Below, one piece after another: positions 42,399-51,173 of a DNA stretch of 64,000 bases. Every line of letters begins with the position of its first letter. Position 1 is the first letter of the stretch. Made by a program: the position numbers and the translations under genes. Where the stretch lies: the NCBI RefSeq assembly GCF_022539255.1, contig NZ_JAKZBV010000001.1, positions 4,216,001-4,280,000 on the forward strand. The letters run 5' to 3'. Below the pieces are notes generated by a model. It saw only the letters and a list, made by a program, of their open reading frames with translations, ran no database searches and was not told the DNA's origin. Source of the DNA: Sinomonas terrae (GTDB taxonomy: Bacteria; Actinomycetota; Actinomycetes; Actinomycetales; Micrococcaceae).

Positions 42399-42427
42399 GT
42401 AGAGCCCGGCCACGTGCCGGGCTCTAC
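42399..42427. terminator. 12-bp perfect hairpin terminator
   Basis: GTAGAGCCCGGC, loop CACGT, GCCGGGCTCTAC, about 65 bp after the DUF6458 stop and ahead of the fru promoter. Confidence 0.82.
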
Positions 42428-42490
42428 TCATGTCTGAAGCCTCCCAAAGCCTCCCGACAACGGGCGCATCTTTGTTTATGTTGGAACCCA

Positions 42491-42520
42491 TTGACAAAGC
42501 AACACAAACACAGATAGAGT
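42491..42520 (+). promoter_or_regulatory. Sigma70-type promoter of the fru operon
   Basis: TTGACA (42491-42496), then 18 nt, then TAGAGT (42515-42520); GATAGA with 16-nt spacing is also possible. A/T-rich dyads around it (TTTGTTTATGTT before, AACACAAACA over the spacer, inverted relative to each other) are likely DeoR/FruR sites. Confidence 0.6.
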
Positions 42521-42592
42521 CAACTAAACCAAAGTTGTTGTGATGTACGCCACATCCGATCAGGATGGGTGCACGAGGACAAGGACGTTCGG

Positions 42593-43402
42593 ATGCAGAT
42601 GTTCGCCGAGGAACGGCAGAGACTGGTGGCGGCCCGCGTCGCCGAGGCCGGCCGCGTGAGCGTCACTGAGCTCGCAGAGCGCTTCGCGGTCACGACGGAG
42701 ACAGTCCGCCGAGACCTCGCCTCGCTTGAGCAGGCGGGCATCCTGCGCCGCGTCCACGGGGGCGCGGTCCCGGCCGACAGCGTATCGACCACGGAGACCA
42801 CCCTCTCCGAGCGGCTTGTGCAGCATCTCCTCCAGAAGCAGCTCATAGCGGAGGCCGCCGCCGCTCTCATCGAGAGCAGCCGGCCGGGGAGCATCCTCCT
42901 CGACGCCGGGAGCTCGACGGAGGCTCTCGTCGACGTGCTGCTCACGCAGACGAACGGGCGCCGGAACAACGGCGCGGAGCAGGTCGTCATTACGAACGCC
43001 CTTCCGCTCGCCGACAAGCTCGCGGGCAGCTCCGCGCACGCCGTGCACCTCCTCGGCGGCCGGATCCGGGGCCTCACCCGGGCCGCTGTCGGGCAGGAGA
43101 CGGTCGACGCCGTCGAGCGCCTGCGCCCCGACCTCGCCGTCATCGGCACAAACGGCGTGCACGAGGCCTTCGGGCTCAGCACGCCCGACAGCGAGGAGGC
43201 AGCCGTCAAGGAGGCCTTCGTGCGTGCGGCGCGGCGCGTCGTCGTCCTCGCCGACGGGAGCAAGCTCGGCGTCGAAACCCTCGTCCAGTTCGCACGGCTC
43301 GACCAACTCGACGCCCTCGTCACGGACGCCGATCCGTCACCAGAGCTTGCTGCGGCACTTGAGAAGGCTGGAGTGGAAGTAGTGAAGGCAGGCAACTCAT
43401 GA
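42593..43402 (+). CDS. fruR: DeoR-family regulator of fructose PTS (FruR-like)
   Basis: A 269-residue DeoR protein. The N-terminal helix-turn-helix is FAEERQRLVAARVAEAGRVSVTELAERFAVTTETVRRDLASLEQAGILRRVHGGA. The C-terminal sugar-phosphate-sensing domain has ILLDAGSSTEALVDVL and ...AVIGTNGVHEAFGLSTPDSEEAAVKEAFVRAARRVVVLADGSKLG. The ligand is probably fructose-1-phosphate or fructose-1,6-bisphosphate. ATG 42593 follows AAGGAC; GTG 42569 and ATG 42599 are alternatives. The stop overlaps fruK (ATGA), making it the first gene of the operon. Confidence 0.93.
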   Translation: MQMFAEERQRLVAARVAEAGRVSVTELAERFAVTTETVRRDLASLEQAGILRRVHGGAVPADSVSTTETTLSERLVQHLLQKQLIAEAAAALIESSRPGSILLDAGSSTEALVDVLLTQTNGRRNNGAEQVVITNALPLADKLAGSSAHAVHLLGGRIRGLTRAAVGQETVDAVERLRPDLAVIGTNGVHEAFGLSTPDSEEAAVKEAFVRAARRVVVLADGSKLGVETLVQFARLDQLDALVTDADPSPELAAALEKAGVEVVKAGNS

Positions 43403-44370
43403 TCGTGACCCTGACCGCCAATCCGAGCCTGGACCGCACCGTCGAGCTCGGCGGCCCCCTCCTGCGGGGCGAGGTGCAGCGCGCAGTCGCCGTCCGGCAG
43501 GAGTCCGGCGGCAAGGGTGTGAATGTTTCCCGTGCGCTCGTCGCCTCAGGCCTCGAGACGCTCGCCGTGCTCCCGGGCGACCCGGGAGATCCCCTCCTCG
43601 CGGGCCTCCAAACAACCAACGTCCCGTTCGCGGCGCTCCCGATCGACCAGGCCCTCCGCTCGAACGTGACCCTCACGGAGCCAGGAGGAGTGACCACCAA
43701 GGTCAACGAGCCTGGCCCGGAACTCAGCCTGGACCAGCAGGAGCAGCTCCTCAAGCTCCTTGTGGAGCAGTCGAGCGGGGCCTCGTGGGTCGTGCTCGCA
43801 GGATCCCTGCCGCCCGGGGTCCCGGCCGGCTTCTACACATCGGCAGCCGAGCGCCTGCGCGCGGAATTCGGCGCGTCCGCCCCGAAGATCGCCGTCGACT
43901 CTTCGGGTGCCCCGTTGGCCGCCTCACTCGGCGGCCGGCCGGACCTCCTCAAGCCCAACGCGGACGAGCTCGCCGAGCTCGCCACGCTCGTCGGCCTCCC
44001 AGACCCCGGCACCCCGGCGGATCTCGAGGCCTCCCCTGAGCGAGCGGCTACCGCCGCACGCTCTCTCGTCGACGCTGGAGTGGGCGCAGTGCTTGCGACG
44101 CTCGGCGCGAAAGGTGCCGTCCTCGTGACGGCCGACGGCGCGTGGCTCGCCACGCATGCCCCCATCCGGGCCGTCAGCACCGTGGGTGCCGGCGACTCCT
44201 CGCTGGCCGGGTACCTCCTGGCCGACACCAGCGGAGCGGACGCCGAAGGCCGTCTCCGTCAGGCAGTCGCCCACGGCGCGGCGGCGGCCTCCCTGCCGGG
44301 ATCGACAGTCCCGGCAGTCAACCAGACCGATCCCTCTGCCGTGACCGTCACGGCTCTCACGAAGGACTGA
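43399..44370 (+). CDS. fruK: 1-phosphofructokinase
   Basis: A 323-residue PfkB-family sugar kinase. It opens MIVTLTANPSLDRTVEL, has the first PfkB signature around GGKGVNVSRALVASGLETLAV, and ends with the anion-hole and catalytic motif STVGAGDSSLAGYLLA. It phosphorylates fructose-1-phosphate (from FruA) to fructose-1,6-bisphosphate. It is coupled to fruR by a 4-bp overlap and precedes fruA by 2 bp. Confidence 0.95.
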   Translation: MIVTLTANPSLDRTVELGGPLLRGEVQRAVAVRQESGGKGVNVSRALVASGLETLAVLPGDPGDPLLAGLQTTNVPFAALPIDQALRSNVTLTEPGGVTTKVNEPGPELSLDQQEQLLKLLVEQSSGASWVVLAGSLPPGVPAGFYTSAAERLRAEFGASAPKIAVDSSGAPLAASLGGRPDLLKPNADELAELATLVGLPDPGTPADLEASPERAATAARSLVDAGVGAVLATLGAKGAVLVTADGAWLATHAPIRAVSTVGAGDSSLAGYLLADTSGADAEGRLRQAVAHGAAAASLPGSTVPAVNQTDPSAVTVTALTKD

Positions 44371-44372
44371 CC

Positions 44373-46397
44373 ATGACCGAACTCATCAGCCCGGAGCTGG
44401 TCCTGCTGGACGTCGCCCTCGGCGACGCTTCGGCTGACGTGATCCGGAAGCTCGCCCAGACCGTCGCAGACGACGGCCGCGCGACGGCCGCTGACGGCCT
44501 CTTCGCGGACGCCTACGCCCGCGAGCAGAAGACGGCCACCGGGGTTCCCGGCGGCATCGCCATTCCGCACTGCCGATCGGAGGCCGTCCAGGTTCCCTCC
44601 CTCGCGATGGCTCGCCTTTCGCAGCCGGTCGACTTCGGAGCCAAGGACGGTCCGGCCGACATCGTCTTCTTCATCGCGGCCCCTTCGGGCGCCGACCAGG
44701 AGCACCTCAAGCTCCTCGCCAAGCTCGCCCGGAGCCTCATCAAGAAGGACTTCACGGCATCCCTCCGCGCCGCCCGCACCCCCGAGGACGTGGTGGCGCT
44801 CGTGAACGAGGCACTCGGCCTCAGCACCTCGGGTGCCCCGGCCGAACCGGCTGCGCCCGCTCCCGTGGCCGCCCCTGCCGCTCACCAACGCCGCCAGCTC
44901 GTCGTCGCCGTGACCGCATGCCCCACCGGCATCGCCCACACCTACATGGCGGCCGATTCACTCGTGGCAGCGGGCAAGGAGAACGGCATCGACGTCATTG
45001 TCGAGACGCAGGGCTCGGCCGGAGCGACGCCGATTCCGCAGACCGTCATCGACAACGCGGACGCCGTCGTGTTCGCCGTCGAGGTCGATGTCCGCGGCAA
45101 GGACCGCTTCGCCGGCAAGCCCTACGTCCAGTCGCCCGTCAAGCGAGCCATCGACGAGCCGCTCGTCATGCTCAACGAGGCGCTCACCGTCGCCGCGGAT
45201 CCGAACGGACGGAGGCTCGCCGCGACCGGTGGTGCCCCGGCCGAGGAGTCGGAGGGCCGCGAATCGGCCGGCGGCAAGCTCAAGCGCTCACTCCTCACCG
45301 GCGTCAGCTACATGATCCCGTTCGTCGCCGCAGGCGGTCTGCTCATCGCGCTCGGCTTCCTGTTCGGCGGCTACGACATCACGAAGTACGCGAGCACGAT
45401 CGTTCTGAAGAACAACTTCTTCGACCTGCCGACGCAGTTCGGGCCGCAGGCCTGGGGCCCACTCGGGGCGTATGTGGGTGCGGTACTGTTCACAATCGGC
45501 TCGACCTCGCTTGGCTTCCTCGTTCCCGCCCTTGCCGGCTACATCGCCTACGCCATCGCCGACCGACCCGGCATCGCACCCGGCTTCACTGCCGGTGCTG
45601 TCGCTGGCCTCATGGGCGCCGGCTTCCTCGGCGGCATCGTCGGCGGCCTCCTGGCCGGCTACACCGCCCACTGGCTCGGCTCGCTTTCCGCGCCCAAGTG
45701 GCTGCGCGGCCTCATGCCGGTCGCGATCATCCCGCTCATCGCCTCGATCATTGCCTCCGGCCTCATGTTCGTGGTCCTCGGCTGGCCCATCAAGGCGATC
45801 ACCGACGGCCTCAACTCGTGGCTCTCGGGCATGTCAGGCGCAGCTGCGGTTGGCCTCGGCATCATCCTCGGCCTGATGATGTGCTTCGACCTCGGCGGCC
45901 CGGTCAACAAGGTTGCGTACTCCTTCGCCGTGGCCGGCCTCAGCGCCGCCACCGCGACGAACCAGGCTCCATACCACATCATGGCCGCCGTCATGGCTGC
46001 CGGCATGGTGCCGCCCCTCGCAATGGCCCTCGCGACCGTCATCTCGCCCAAGACGTTCAACGCGGCGGAGCACGAGAACGGCAAGGCTGCGTGGCTCCTC
46101 GGCGCATCGTTCATCTCCGAGGGCGCTATCCCGTTCGCCGCGGCCGATCCGTTCCGGATCATCCCGGCCTCGATGCTCGGCGGTGCCATCACGGGCGCGC
46201 TCAGCATGGCCTTCAACGCGGGCTCGAAGGCTCCTCACGGCGGCATCTTCGTCTTCTTCGCGATTGACAACTTCGTCATGTGGGTCGTCTCGATCGCTGT
46301 TGGTGTCGTCGTGACGGCTCTGGCGACCGTCGGTCTCAAGCGCTACGTTGGCAGGAAGGCCCCCGCGGCCGTCGAAGCTCAGCCTGTCGCCGCCTGA
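44373..46397 (+). CDS. fruA: Fructose PTS enzyme IIABC
   Basis: A 674-residue fused fructose permease. The EIIA domain (1-145) has the phospho-accepting His66 in AIPHCRS. An Ala/Pro linker follows, then EIIB (about 172-270) with Cys183 in VTACPTGIAHTYMAA, and EIIC (about 304-660) with eight to ten membrane helices including YMIPFVAAGGLLIALGFL and MCFDLGGPVNKVAY. It imports fructose and phosphorylates it at C1. ATG 44373 is the start; the upstream extension in the same frame is fruK in another frame. Confidence 0.97.
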   Translation: MTELISPELVLLDVALGDASADVIRKLAQTVADDGRATAADGLFADAYAREQKTATGVPGGIAIPHCRSEAVQVPSLAMARLSQPVDFGAKDGPADIVFFIAAPSGADQEHLKLLAKLARSLIKKDFTASLRAARTPEDVVALVNEALGLSTSGAPAEPAAPAPVAAPAAHQRRQLVVAVTACPTGIAHTYMAADSLVAAGKENGIDVIVETQGSAGATPIPQTVIDNADAVVFAVEVDVRGKDRFAGKPYVQSPVKRAIDEPLVMLNEALTVAADPNGRRLAATGGAPAEESEGRESAGGKLKRSLLTGVSYMIPFVAAGGLLIALGFLFGGYDITKYASTIVLKNNFFDLPTQFGPQAWGPLGAYVGAVLFTIGSTSLGFLVPALAGYIAYAIADRPGIAPGFTAGAVAGLMGAGFLGGIVGGLLAGYTAHWLGSLSAPKWLRGLMPVAIIPLIASIIASGLMFVVLGWPIKAITDGLNSWLSGMSGAAAVGLGIILGLMMCFDLGGPVNKVAYSFAVAGLSAATATNQAPYHIMAAVMAAGMVPPLAMALATVISPKTFNAAEHENGKAAWLLGASFISEGAIPFAAADPFRIIPASMLGGAITGALSMAFNAGSKAPHGGIFVFFAIDNFVMWVVSIAVGVVVTALATVGLKRYVGRKAPAAVEAQPVAA

Positions 46398-46424
46398 CGA
46401 GCGGAGAAAGTTCGAGGTCCGAAG

Positions 46425-48131
46425 ATGCAGCAGTTTCACGGTGTTGGTGTGACGCCGGGGCGTGTGGTGGGGCCGGTGCGGCAGATGCCGGCCCCGGTGC
46501 GGGAGCCTTCGGCGGGGGCACCGGCGGGGGTGTCCGCGGAGGCCGAGGCCGAGCGGATCCGGGCCGCGTCCAAGGCGGTCCAGGCCTCGCTGAAGGCCAG
46601 GGCCGGGGCGGCCTCGGGGGACGCGAAGGCCGTGCTGGAGGCCACCGCGCTGATGGCCGCGGACCCGATGCTGGTCAAGGGCGCCGTGAAGCTGCTGGGC
46701 CCGGACGCGGCCGGCGGGCCCCGCTCCGCCGAGCGGGCGGTGTGGGAGTCCGGGGCCGCGGTCGCGGAGAAGCTGAAGTCCCTGGGCGGGTACATGGCCG
46801 AGCGCGCCGCGGACGTCCTGGACGTCCGGGCCCGGATCGTCGCCGAGCTCACCGGCGCCCCCGCCCCGGGGATCCCGGACTCCCCGGCCCCGTTCGTCCT
46901 GGCCGCCGAGGACCTGGCCCCGGCCGACACCGCGACCCTGGACCCGGCCAAGGTCCTGGCCCTCGTCACCTCCGGGGGCGGGCCCCAGTCCCACACCGCG
47001 ATCCTGGCCCGGGCCCTGGGCCTGCCCGCCGTCGTCGCCGCCCCCGGCGTCGAGGCCATCCCGGACGGGACGCTGGTCTACGTCGACGCCGCCGCCGGGC
47101 AGGTCGTGCCCGGCCCCGGGGAGCCCGAGCGGGCCGCCGCCGCGGCCTGGGCCGCCCGGGCCTCGGCCCTGGCCTCCTTCGACGGGCACGGGCGCCTGGC
47201 CGACGGGCACCCCGTGCCCCTGCTGGCCAACGTCGCCACCGGCCCCGACGCCGCCAGGGCCGCCGCCGCCGGCGCCGAGGGGGTCGGGCTGCTGCGCACC
47301 GAGTTCGCCTTCCTCGACCGCGACACCGAGCCCACCCACGCCGAGCAGGTCGCCGCCTACGGGGCCGTGTTCGCCCACTTCGCCTCGAAGAAGGTCGTCA
47401 TCCGCACCCTCGACGCCGGCGCCGACAAGCCCCTGCCCTTCCTGACCAACACCGACGAGCCCAACCCCGCCCTCGGGGTCCGCGGCTACCGCACCGACGC
47501 CGCCTCCCCCGGGGTCCTGGCCCGCCAGCTCGCCGCCATCGCCGACGCCGCCGCCCAGCACGAGGCCGACGTGTGGGTCATGGCCCCCATGGTCTCCACC
47601 CCCGAGGAGGCCGCCGCGTTCACCGCCCTGGCCCACGCCGCCGGCCTCCCGGTCGCCGGGGTCATGGTCGAGGTCCCCTCCGCCGCCCTGACCGCCGGCC
47701 ACGTCCTGGCCCACGCCGACTTCGCCTCCCTGGGCACCAACGACCTCACCCAGTACGCCATGGCCGCCGACCGCATGCTCGGCCCCCTCGCAGCCCTGAA
47801 CGACCCCTGGCAGCCCGCCGTCCTGCACCTGGTCAAGGCCACCACCGACGGCGCCGCCGCCGCAGCCGCCGCCACCGGCACCCCCAAGCCCGTCGGAGTC
47901 TGCGGCGAGTCCGCCGCCGACCCCGCCCTCGCCGTCGTCCTGGCCGGCCTCGGCGTCACCACCCTGTCCATGACCCCCCGCGCCATCCCCGCCGTCGCCC
48001 ACGTCCTGGCCACCACCACCCTCCCCCAGGCCCAGCACCTCGCCGCCCTCGCCCTCGCCGCCCCCACCGCCGACGCCGCCCGCACCGCCGTCCGCACCCA
48101 CCTCCCCGCCCTGGCCGACCTCGGCCTCTGA
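46425..48131 (+). CDS. ptsI: PTS enzyme I (PEP:protein phosphotransferase)
   Basis: 568 residues: an N-terminal HPr-binding and phosphohistidine domain with His190 in GGGPQSHTAILARALGLPAVV, and a C-terminal PEP-binding barrel with LLRTEFAFLDRDTEPTHAEQ, VVIRTLDAGADKPLPFL and the active-site region FASLGTNDLTQYAMAADR. It transfers phosphate from PEP to HPr. DNA composition changes sharply here: stretches near 47100 reach about 90% GC and codons are almost all NNC/NNG, much more extreme than fruA. It is followed by ptsH in the same operon. Confidence 0.96.
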   Translation: MQQFHGVGVTPGRVVGPVRQMPAPVREPSAGAPAGVSAEAEAERIRAASKAVQASLKARAGAASGDAKAVLEATALMAADPMLVKGAVKLLGPDAAGGPRSAERAVWESGAAVAEKLKSLGGYMAERAADVLDVRARIVAELTGAPAPGIPDSPAPFVLAAEDLAPADTATLDPAKVLALVTSGGGPQSHTAILARALGLPAVVAAPGVEAIPDGTLVYVDAAAGQVVPGPGEPERAAAAAWAARASALASFDGHGRLADGHPVPLLANVATGPDAARAAAAGAEGVGLLRTEFAFLDRDTEPTHAEQVAAYGAVFAHFASKKVVIRTLDAGADKPLPFLTNTDEPNPALGVRGYRTDAASPGVLARQLAAIADAAAQHEADVWVMAPMVSTPEEAAAFTALAHAAGLPVAGVMVEVPSAALTAGHVLAHADFASLGTNDLTQYAMAADRMLGPLAALNDPWQPAVLHLVKATTDGAAAAAAATGTPKPVGVCGESAADPALAVVLAGLGVTTLSMTPRAIPAVAHVLATTTLPQAQHLAALALAAPTADAARTAVRTHLPALADLGL

Positions 48132-48161
48132 CCCACACCCAGAAGGAGAAGGAAGAAACCC

Positions 48162-48440
48162 ATGGCAGAACGCACCGCCACCATCGGCTCCCGCGTCGGA
48201 CTCCACGCCCGCCCCGCCGCGATCTTCGCCGAAGCCGCCGCCAACACCGGCATCGAGGTCACCATCGCCAAAGAAGGCGACCCCGAAGACGAGGCCCTGG
48301 ACGCCTCCAGCATCCTCTCCCTCATGTCCCTCGGCGCCGAATACGGCCAGAAAGTCACCCTCCGCGCCGACGGCCCCGGCGCCGACACCGCCCTCGACCA
48401 ACTCGTCACCGTCCTCGAAACCGACCACGACGCCCAATAA
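48162..48440 (+). CDS. ptsH: Phosphocarrier protein HPr
   Basis: A 92-residue HPr. The phosphorylation site is His15 in VGLHARPAAIFAEAA, and the regulatory-type helix ASSILSLMSLGAEYG contains Ser49/Ser50 near the usual Ser46 position. AGAAGGAG precedes ATG 48162. It accepts phosphate from PtsI and passes it to FruA EIIA. It shares the very GC-rich codon usage of ptsI and ends the operon before an 18-bp hairpin. Confidence 0.97.
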   Translation: MAERTATIGSRVGLHARPAAIFAEAAANTGIEVTIAKEGDPEDEALDASSILSLMSLGAEYGQKVTLRADGPGADTALDQLVTVLETDHDAQ

Positions 48441-48486
48441 CCACCCACCCGCCCCACCCACCCCCACAGCCACCCCACCCACCCCA

Positions 48487-48548
48487 CAACGCTCGCGCCG
48501 TCACCTCCGCAGGGTCCACACCCCGCAGACGTGACGGCGCGAGCGTTG
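48487..48548. terminator. 18-bp perfect inverted repeat after ptsH
   Basis: CAACGCTCGCGCCGTCAC (48487-48504) and its exact reverse complement (48531-48548) with a 26-nt loop. It separates ptsH from the convergent pentapeptide gene and can act in both directions. The preceding 48441-48480 is a C-rich CCACCCACC-type tract. Confidence 0.75.
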
Positions 48549-48553
48549 GGGGG

Positions 48554-48587
48554 CAGCTCAGTGTTGGAGTCCAGCTCAGTGTTGGAG
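48554..48587. repeat. Tandem repeat CAGCTCAGTGTTGGAG, period 18 bp
   Basis: Two identical 16-mers at 48554-48569 and 48572-48587, just before the 3' end of the pentapeptide gene. Confidence 0.75.
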
Positions 48588-48593
48588 ACCTGC

Positions 48594-49256
48594 TCAGCCC
48601 TGGACTGTGATGCCGAGTTGCTCGGCCATGGCCTCTGCGAGTTCGGCGGCTTGGAGACTGCTCACGATCGCGCCCCGAAGACCGGGCATCCCCGCCACTC
48701 TCCCCAGTCGCGCACCTCGTAGGTCTACATGCCGGAGCTCGGCGCCGGTGACGTCGAGGGTCTCGACGATGGAGCCTTCGAAGGCCACTCGAGTGGCTTT
48801 GGCGCGGCCGAGGTCGAGTTCCTCGATGACGCAGTCCTCGAACAGCACGTCGGTGAGCTCCGCCGCGCGCAGGTTGACGAAGCCGAGCTTGCAGCCCCGG
48901 ACTGCGACGCCGGACCACGTCGTGTCGTAGAGCTCGGCCGATCCGATGCGGGAGGCTCCGAGTTCAACGTCCCGGAACCGCGAGCGCGGGGCAGTGAGGC
49001 TCGGCGCACCGAGGCGGTCGATCCGAGTCTCCACGAACGACGCTCCGGTGAGGTCCGCGCCGTCGACCGTGACGCCGTCGAGCGTGCACTCGACGAAGGC
49101 AACCCCCGCCAGGCCCCGATCGGCGAGGTCGACGCCGTCGAACGCAAGTCCCTCCGCCCGCTCACCCGAATCGAGGTCCCCCGCGTATCCCGCGACGAGG
49201 TTGTCGAGGCGCAATTCGCTCAGCCGGGGACGGATGGACTCGGCGCGGGGGCTCAC
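48594..49256 (-). CDS. Pentapeptide-repeat protein
   Basis: 220 residues in which most of the chain follows the A(D/N)LxX five-residue rhythm (LAFDGVDLADRGLAGVAFVECTLDGVTVDGADLTGASFVETRIDRL; VNLRAAELTDVLFEDCVIEELDLGRAKATRVAFEGS), predicting a right-handed quadrilateral beta-helix. Some such proteins mimic DNA and protect gyrase (the Qnr/MfpA type), but most have no known role and no specific MfpA feature was identified. The start is GTG 49256, 6 nt after TAGGAT, divergent from the dehydrogenase gene. Confidence 0.9.
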   Translation of the reverse strand: MSPRAESIRPRLSELRLDNLVAGYAGDLDSGERAEGLAFDGVDLADRGLAGVAFVECTLDGVTVDGADLTGASFVETRIDRLGAPSLTAPRSRFRDVELGASRIGSAELYDTTWSGVAVRGCKLGFVNLRAAELTDVLFEDCVIEELDLGRAKATRVAFEGSIVETLDVTGAELRHVDLRGARLGRVAGMPGLRGAIVSSLQAAELAEAMAEQLGITVQG

Positions 49257-49268
49257 TCGCCGATCCTA
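49257..49268 (-). promoter_or_regulatory. Leaderless -10 element for the pentapeptide gene
   Basis: TAGGAT (49268-49263) ends 6 nt before GTG 49256. Confidence 0.5.
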
Positions 49269-49276
49269 GCCCGCCG

Positions 49277-49288
49277 TAGGCTGGGCGC
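49277..49288 (+). promoter_or_regulatory. Leaderless -10 element for the 2-hydroxyacid dehydrogenase gene
   Basis: TAGGCT (49277-49282) ends 6 nt before ATG 49289. Only 8 bp separate it from the opposing -10 element in a 32-bp gene gap. Confidence 0.5.
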
Positions 49289-50239
49289 ATGAGGATCGCT
49301 GTGCTCGATGACTATCAGGGCGTCGCCGCCGGGTTCGCGGATTGGGATTCGCTGGGTGCGGACGTCACCTTCTTCTCGGAGCACTTGGGGCACGACGACG
49401 ACGCTGTCGTCGCGGCGCTTGAGGACTTCGATGCACTGGTGGTGATGCGGGAGCGGACCCCGCTCCGGGCCGAGCGCCTTGAGCGCCTCCCGAATCTGCG
49501 GCTCATCGTCTCGACCGGGCGCCGCAACGCCTCGATCGACCTCAAGGAGACGGCCGCCCGCGGCATCACGGTCTGCGGCACCGGCTACGTGCCCGCGCCG
49601 GCCGCAGAGCACACGTGGGCCCTCATCCATGCCGCGACCCGGAGGCTCGATGTCGAACTGGGGGCGATCCGCTCAGGCGGGTGGCAGACGACTGTGGGAC
49701 GGGGGCTCGAAGGGCGGCGGCTGAGCGTGCTCGGCCTCGGCAACCTCGGCTCGCGCGTCGCGAAGGTCGGGCTTGCGTTCGGCATGGATGTCGTGGCCTG
49801 GAGCCAGAACCTCACCGATGAGCGGGCGGCCGAGGTCGGCGTGCGGCGGGTCGAGAAGGACGAGCTGTTCGCAACGGCGGACATCCTCACCATTCACCTC
49901 GTGCTCTCGAAGCGTTCGCGTGGCATCGTGGGGCCTGATGAGCTCGCTCTCATGAGTCCGGACGCAATCCTCGTCAACACGTCGAGAGGGCCGCTCGTCG
50001 ACGAGGCCGCGCTCCTCGATGCCCTCGCCCACGACCGCCTCGGGCTCGCGGCGCTTGACGTCTTCGACGTCGAACCGCTCCCCGCCGACCACCCCCTGCG
50101 GAGCGAGCCGCGCGCCATCCTCACGCCGCACATCGGGTATGTGACGCAGGAGCAGTACGAGATCTTCTACCAGGACGCCGTCGAGGACATCGCAGCGTTT
50201 ACGGCCGGCTCGCCCATCCGGGTCATGGAGCTGCCTTAG
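49289..50239 (+). CDS. D-2-hydroxyacid dehydrogenase family protein
   Basis: 316 residues of the D-isomer 2-hydroxyacid dehydrogenase family. It has the NAD-binding motif VLGLGNLGSRVAKVGLAFGMDVVAW, the catalytic Arg region ILVNTSRGPLVDEAALLDAL, Glu in LDVFDVEPLP and the catalytic His in LTPHIGYVT. The substrate is not readable; it resembles phosphoglycerate or glyoxylate/hydroxypyruvate-type enzymes but lacks the ACT domain of SerA. Its stop overlaps the convergent SDR gene by 4 bp. Confidence 0.92.
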   Translation: MRIAVLDDYQGVAAGFADWDSLGADVTFFSEHLGHDDDAVVAALEDFDALVVMRERTPLRAERLERLPNLRLIVSTGRRNASIDLKETAARGITVCGTGYVPAPAAEHTWALIHAATRRLDVELGAIRSGGWQTTVGRGLEGRRLSVLGLGNLGSRVAKVGLAFGMDVVAWSQNLTDERAAEVGVRRVEKDELFATADILTIHLVLSKRSRGIVGPDELALMSPDAILVNTSRGPLVDEAALLDALAHDRLGLAALDVFDVEPLPADHPLRSEPRAILTPHIGYVTQEQYEIFYQDAVEDIAAFTAGSPIRVMELP

Positions 50240-50994
50240 TTCAGCGGCCGCCTGCGGGGCCCCACGAGGAGCCTGCGCGGGAGCACATGGCTCACGAGTG
50301 CAACGGCCTTGTACCGCCTCGACGGGATCGAGACAGCCTTCCCGCGGAGATTGTCCAGCAGCCCCTCGCGTACGACCCGCGAGGCGCGCAGCCATAGGAA
50401 CGGCGGGATGAACCGCTTCGACATGCCCATGCGCTCGTGGAACTCCGTGTGCACAAAGCCGGGGCAGAGTGCCGTGACGAGGACTCCGTCGCGCCGGTAG
50501 TGGAGGTTGGCCCATCGGCTGAACGAGAGGGTCCATGCCTTCGCCGCCGAATAGGAACCCCGCGGCAGATAGGCAGCGACGGAGGCGACATTGACGATGC
50601 GACCCTCGCGCCGCTCTGTCATCGCCGCAAGAGCGGCGTGGCACAGGCTCATGGTCGCCTCGACGTGCAGCCGCAGGTGCCGCACCTCGTCCTCGAGGGG
50701 GTTCCGATCGAAGTCGTGGAGAAGGCCGATCCCGGCGTTGTTCACGAGGATTCCCACGGGCCGCGCAGGGTCGGCGACGCGGTCGACGACGGCGGAGAGC
50801 TGCGCCTGATCCGTCAGGTCGGCGGGGAGCACCTCGACCTCGACGCCGGTCCGCGAGCGGAGTTCCGCGGCGAGTCGCTGAAGCCTGTCCTCGTCGCGCG
50901 CGACGAGCACGAGGCCGTGGCCCTGGGCAGCGAGCTGACGGGCGAATTCGGCTCCGAGGCCGGAACTCGCACCCGTGATGAGCGCCGTCGTCAT
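50236..50994 (-). CDS. SDR-family dehydrogenase, DltE/YqjQ-like
   Basis: 252 residues: TGASSGLG cofactor loop, VLVARDEDRL (Arg after beta-2, favouring NADP), NNAGIGL, catalytic Ser in VASVAAYLPRGS, YSAAKAW. The Trp after the YxxxK motif and the C-terminal basic region (RRYKAVALVSHVLPRRLLVGPRRRP) are typical of membrane-associated SDRs acting on lipids or long-chain substrates, an inference. ATG 50994 is 7 nt after TAGGCT; ATG 51018 with AAGGA upstream is an alternative that adds eight residues. Confidence 0.88.
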   Translation of the reverse strand: MTTALITGASSGLGAEFARQLAAQGHGLVLVARDEDRLQRLAAELRSRTGVEVEVLPADLTDQAQLSAVVDRVADPARPVGILVNNAGIGLLHDFDRNPLEDEVRHLRLHVEATMSLCHAALAAMTERREGRIVNVASVAAYLPRGSYSAAKAWTLSFSRWANLHYRRDGVLVTALCPGFVHTEFHERMGMSKRFIPPFLWLRASRVVREGLLDNLRGKAVSIPSRRYKAVALVSHVLPRRLLVGPRRRPLN

Positions 50995-51007
50995 GCTGCC
51001 CAGCCTA
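50995..51007 (-). promoter_or_regulatory. Leaderless -10 element for the SDR gene
   Basis: TAGGCT (51007-51002) ends 7 nt before ATG 50994. Valid only if the 51018 start is not used. Confidence 0.4.
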
Positions 51008-51173
51008 GTCGCGCCCATGGACTCATCCTTCCCTTTGTCGAAGAGGCACAAAGATGAGCCTGCTGTGGGGGAACTTCGGGAAGGGTGCCTGTAGGAATCC
51101 ACCAAAAGGGGAGGGCCGCCATTGACCGCTACCGCACCGCGGGAAACGTACCTCAACAGGAATACTTGAACGC

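Noticed and set aside
45834..48482. Very long Gly-rich minus-strand open frame (882 codons)
   Set aside because: Antisense to ptsI/ptsH; arises from the extreme NNC/NNG codon use of those genes, with low-complexity Gly/Val translation.
46280..48610. 776-codon Arg/Pro-rich plus-strand frame
   Set aside because: Out-of-frame shadow of ptsI-ptsH; no domain and biased composition.
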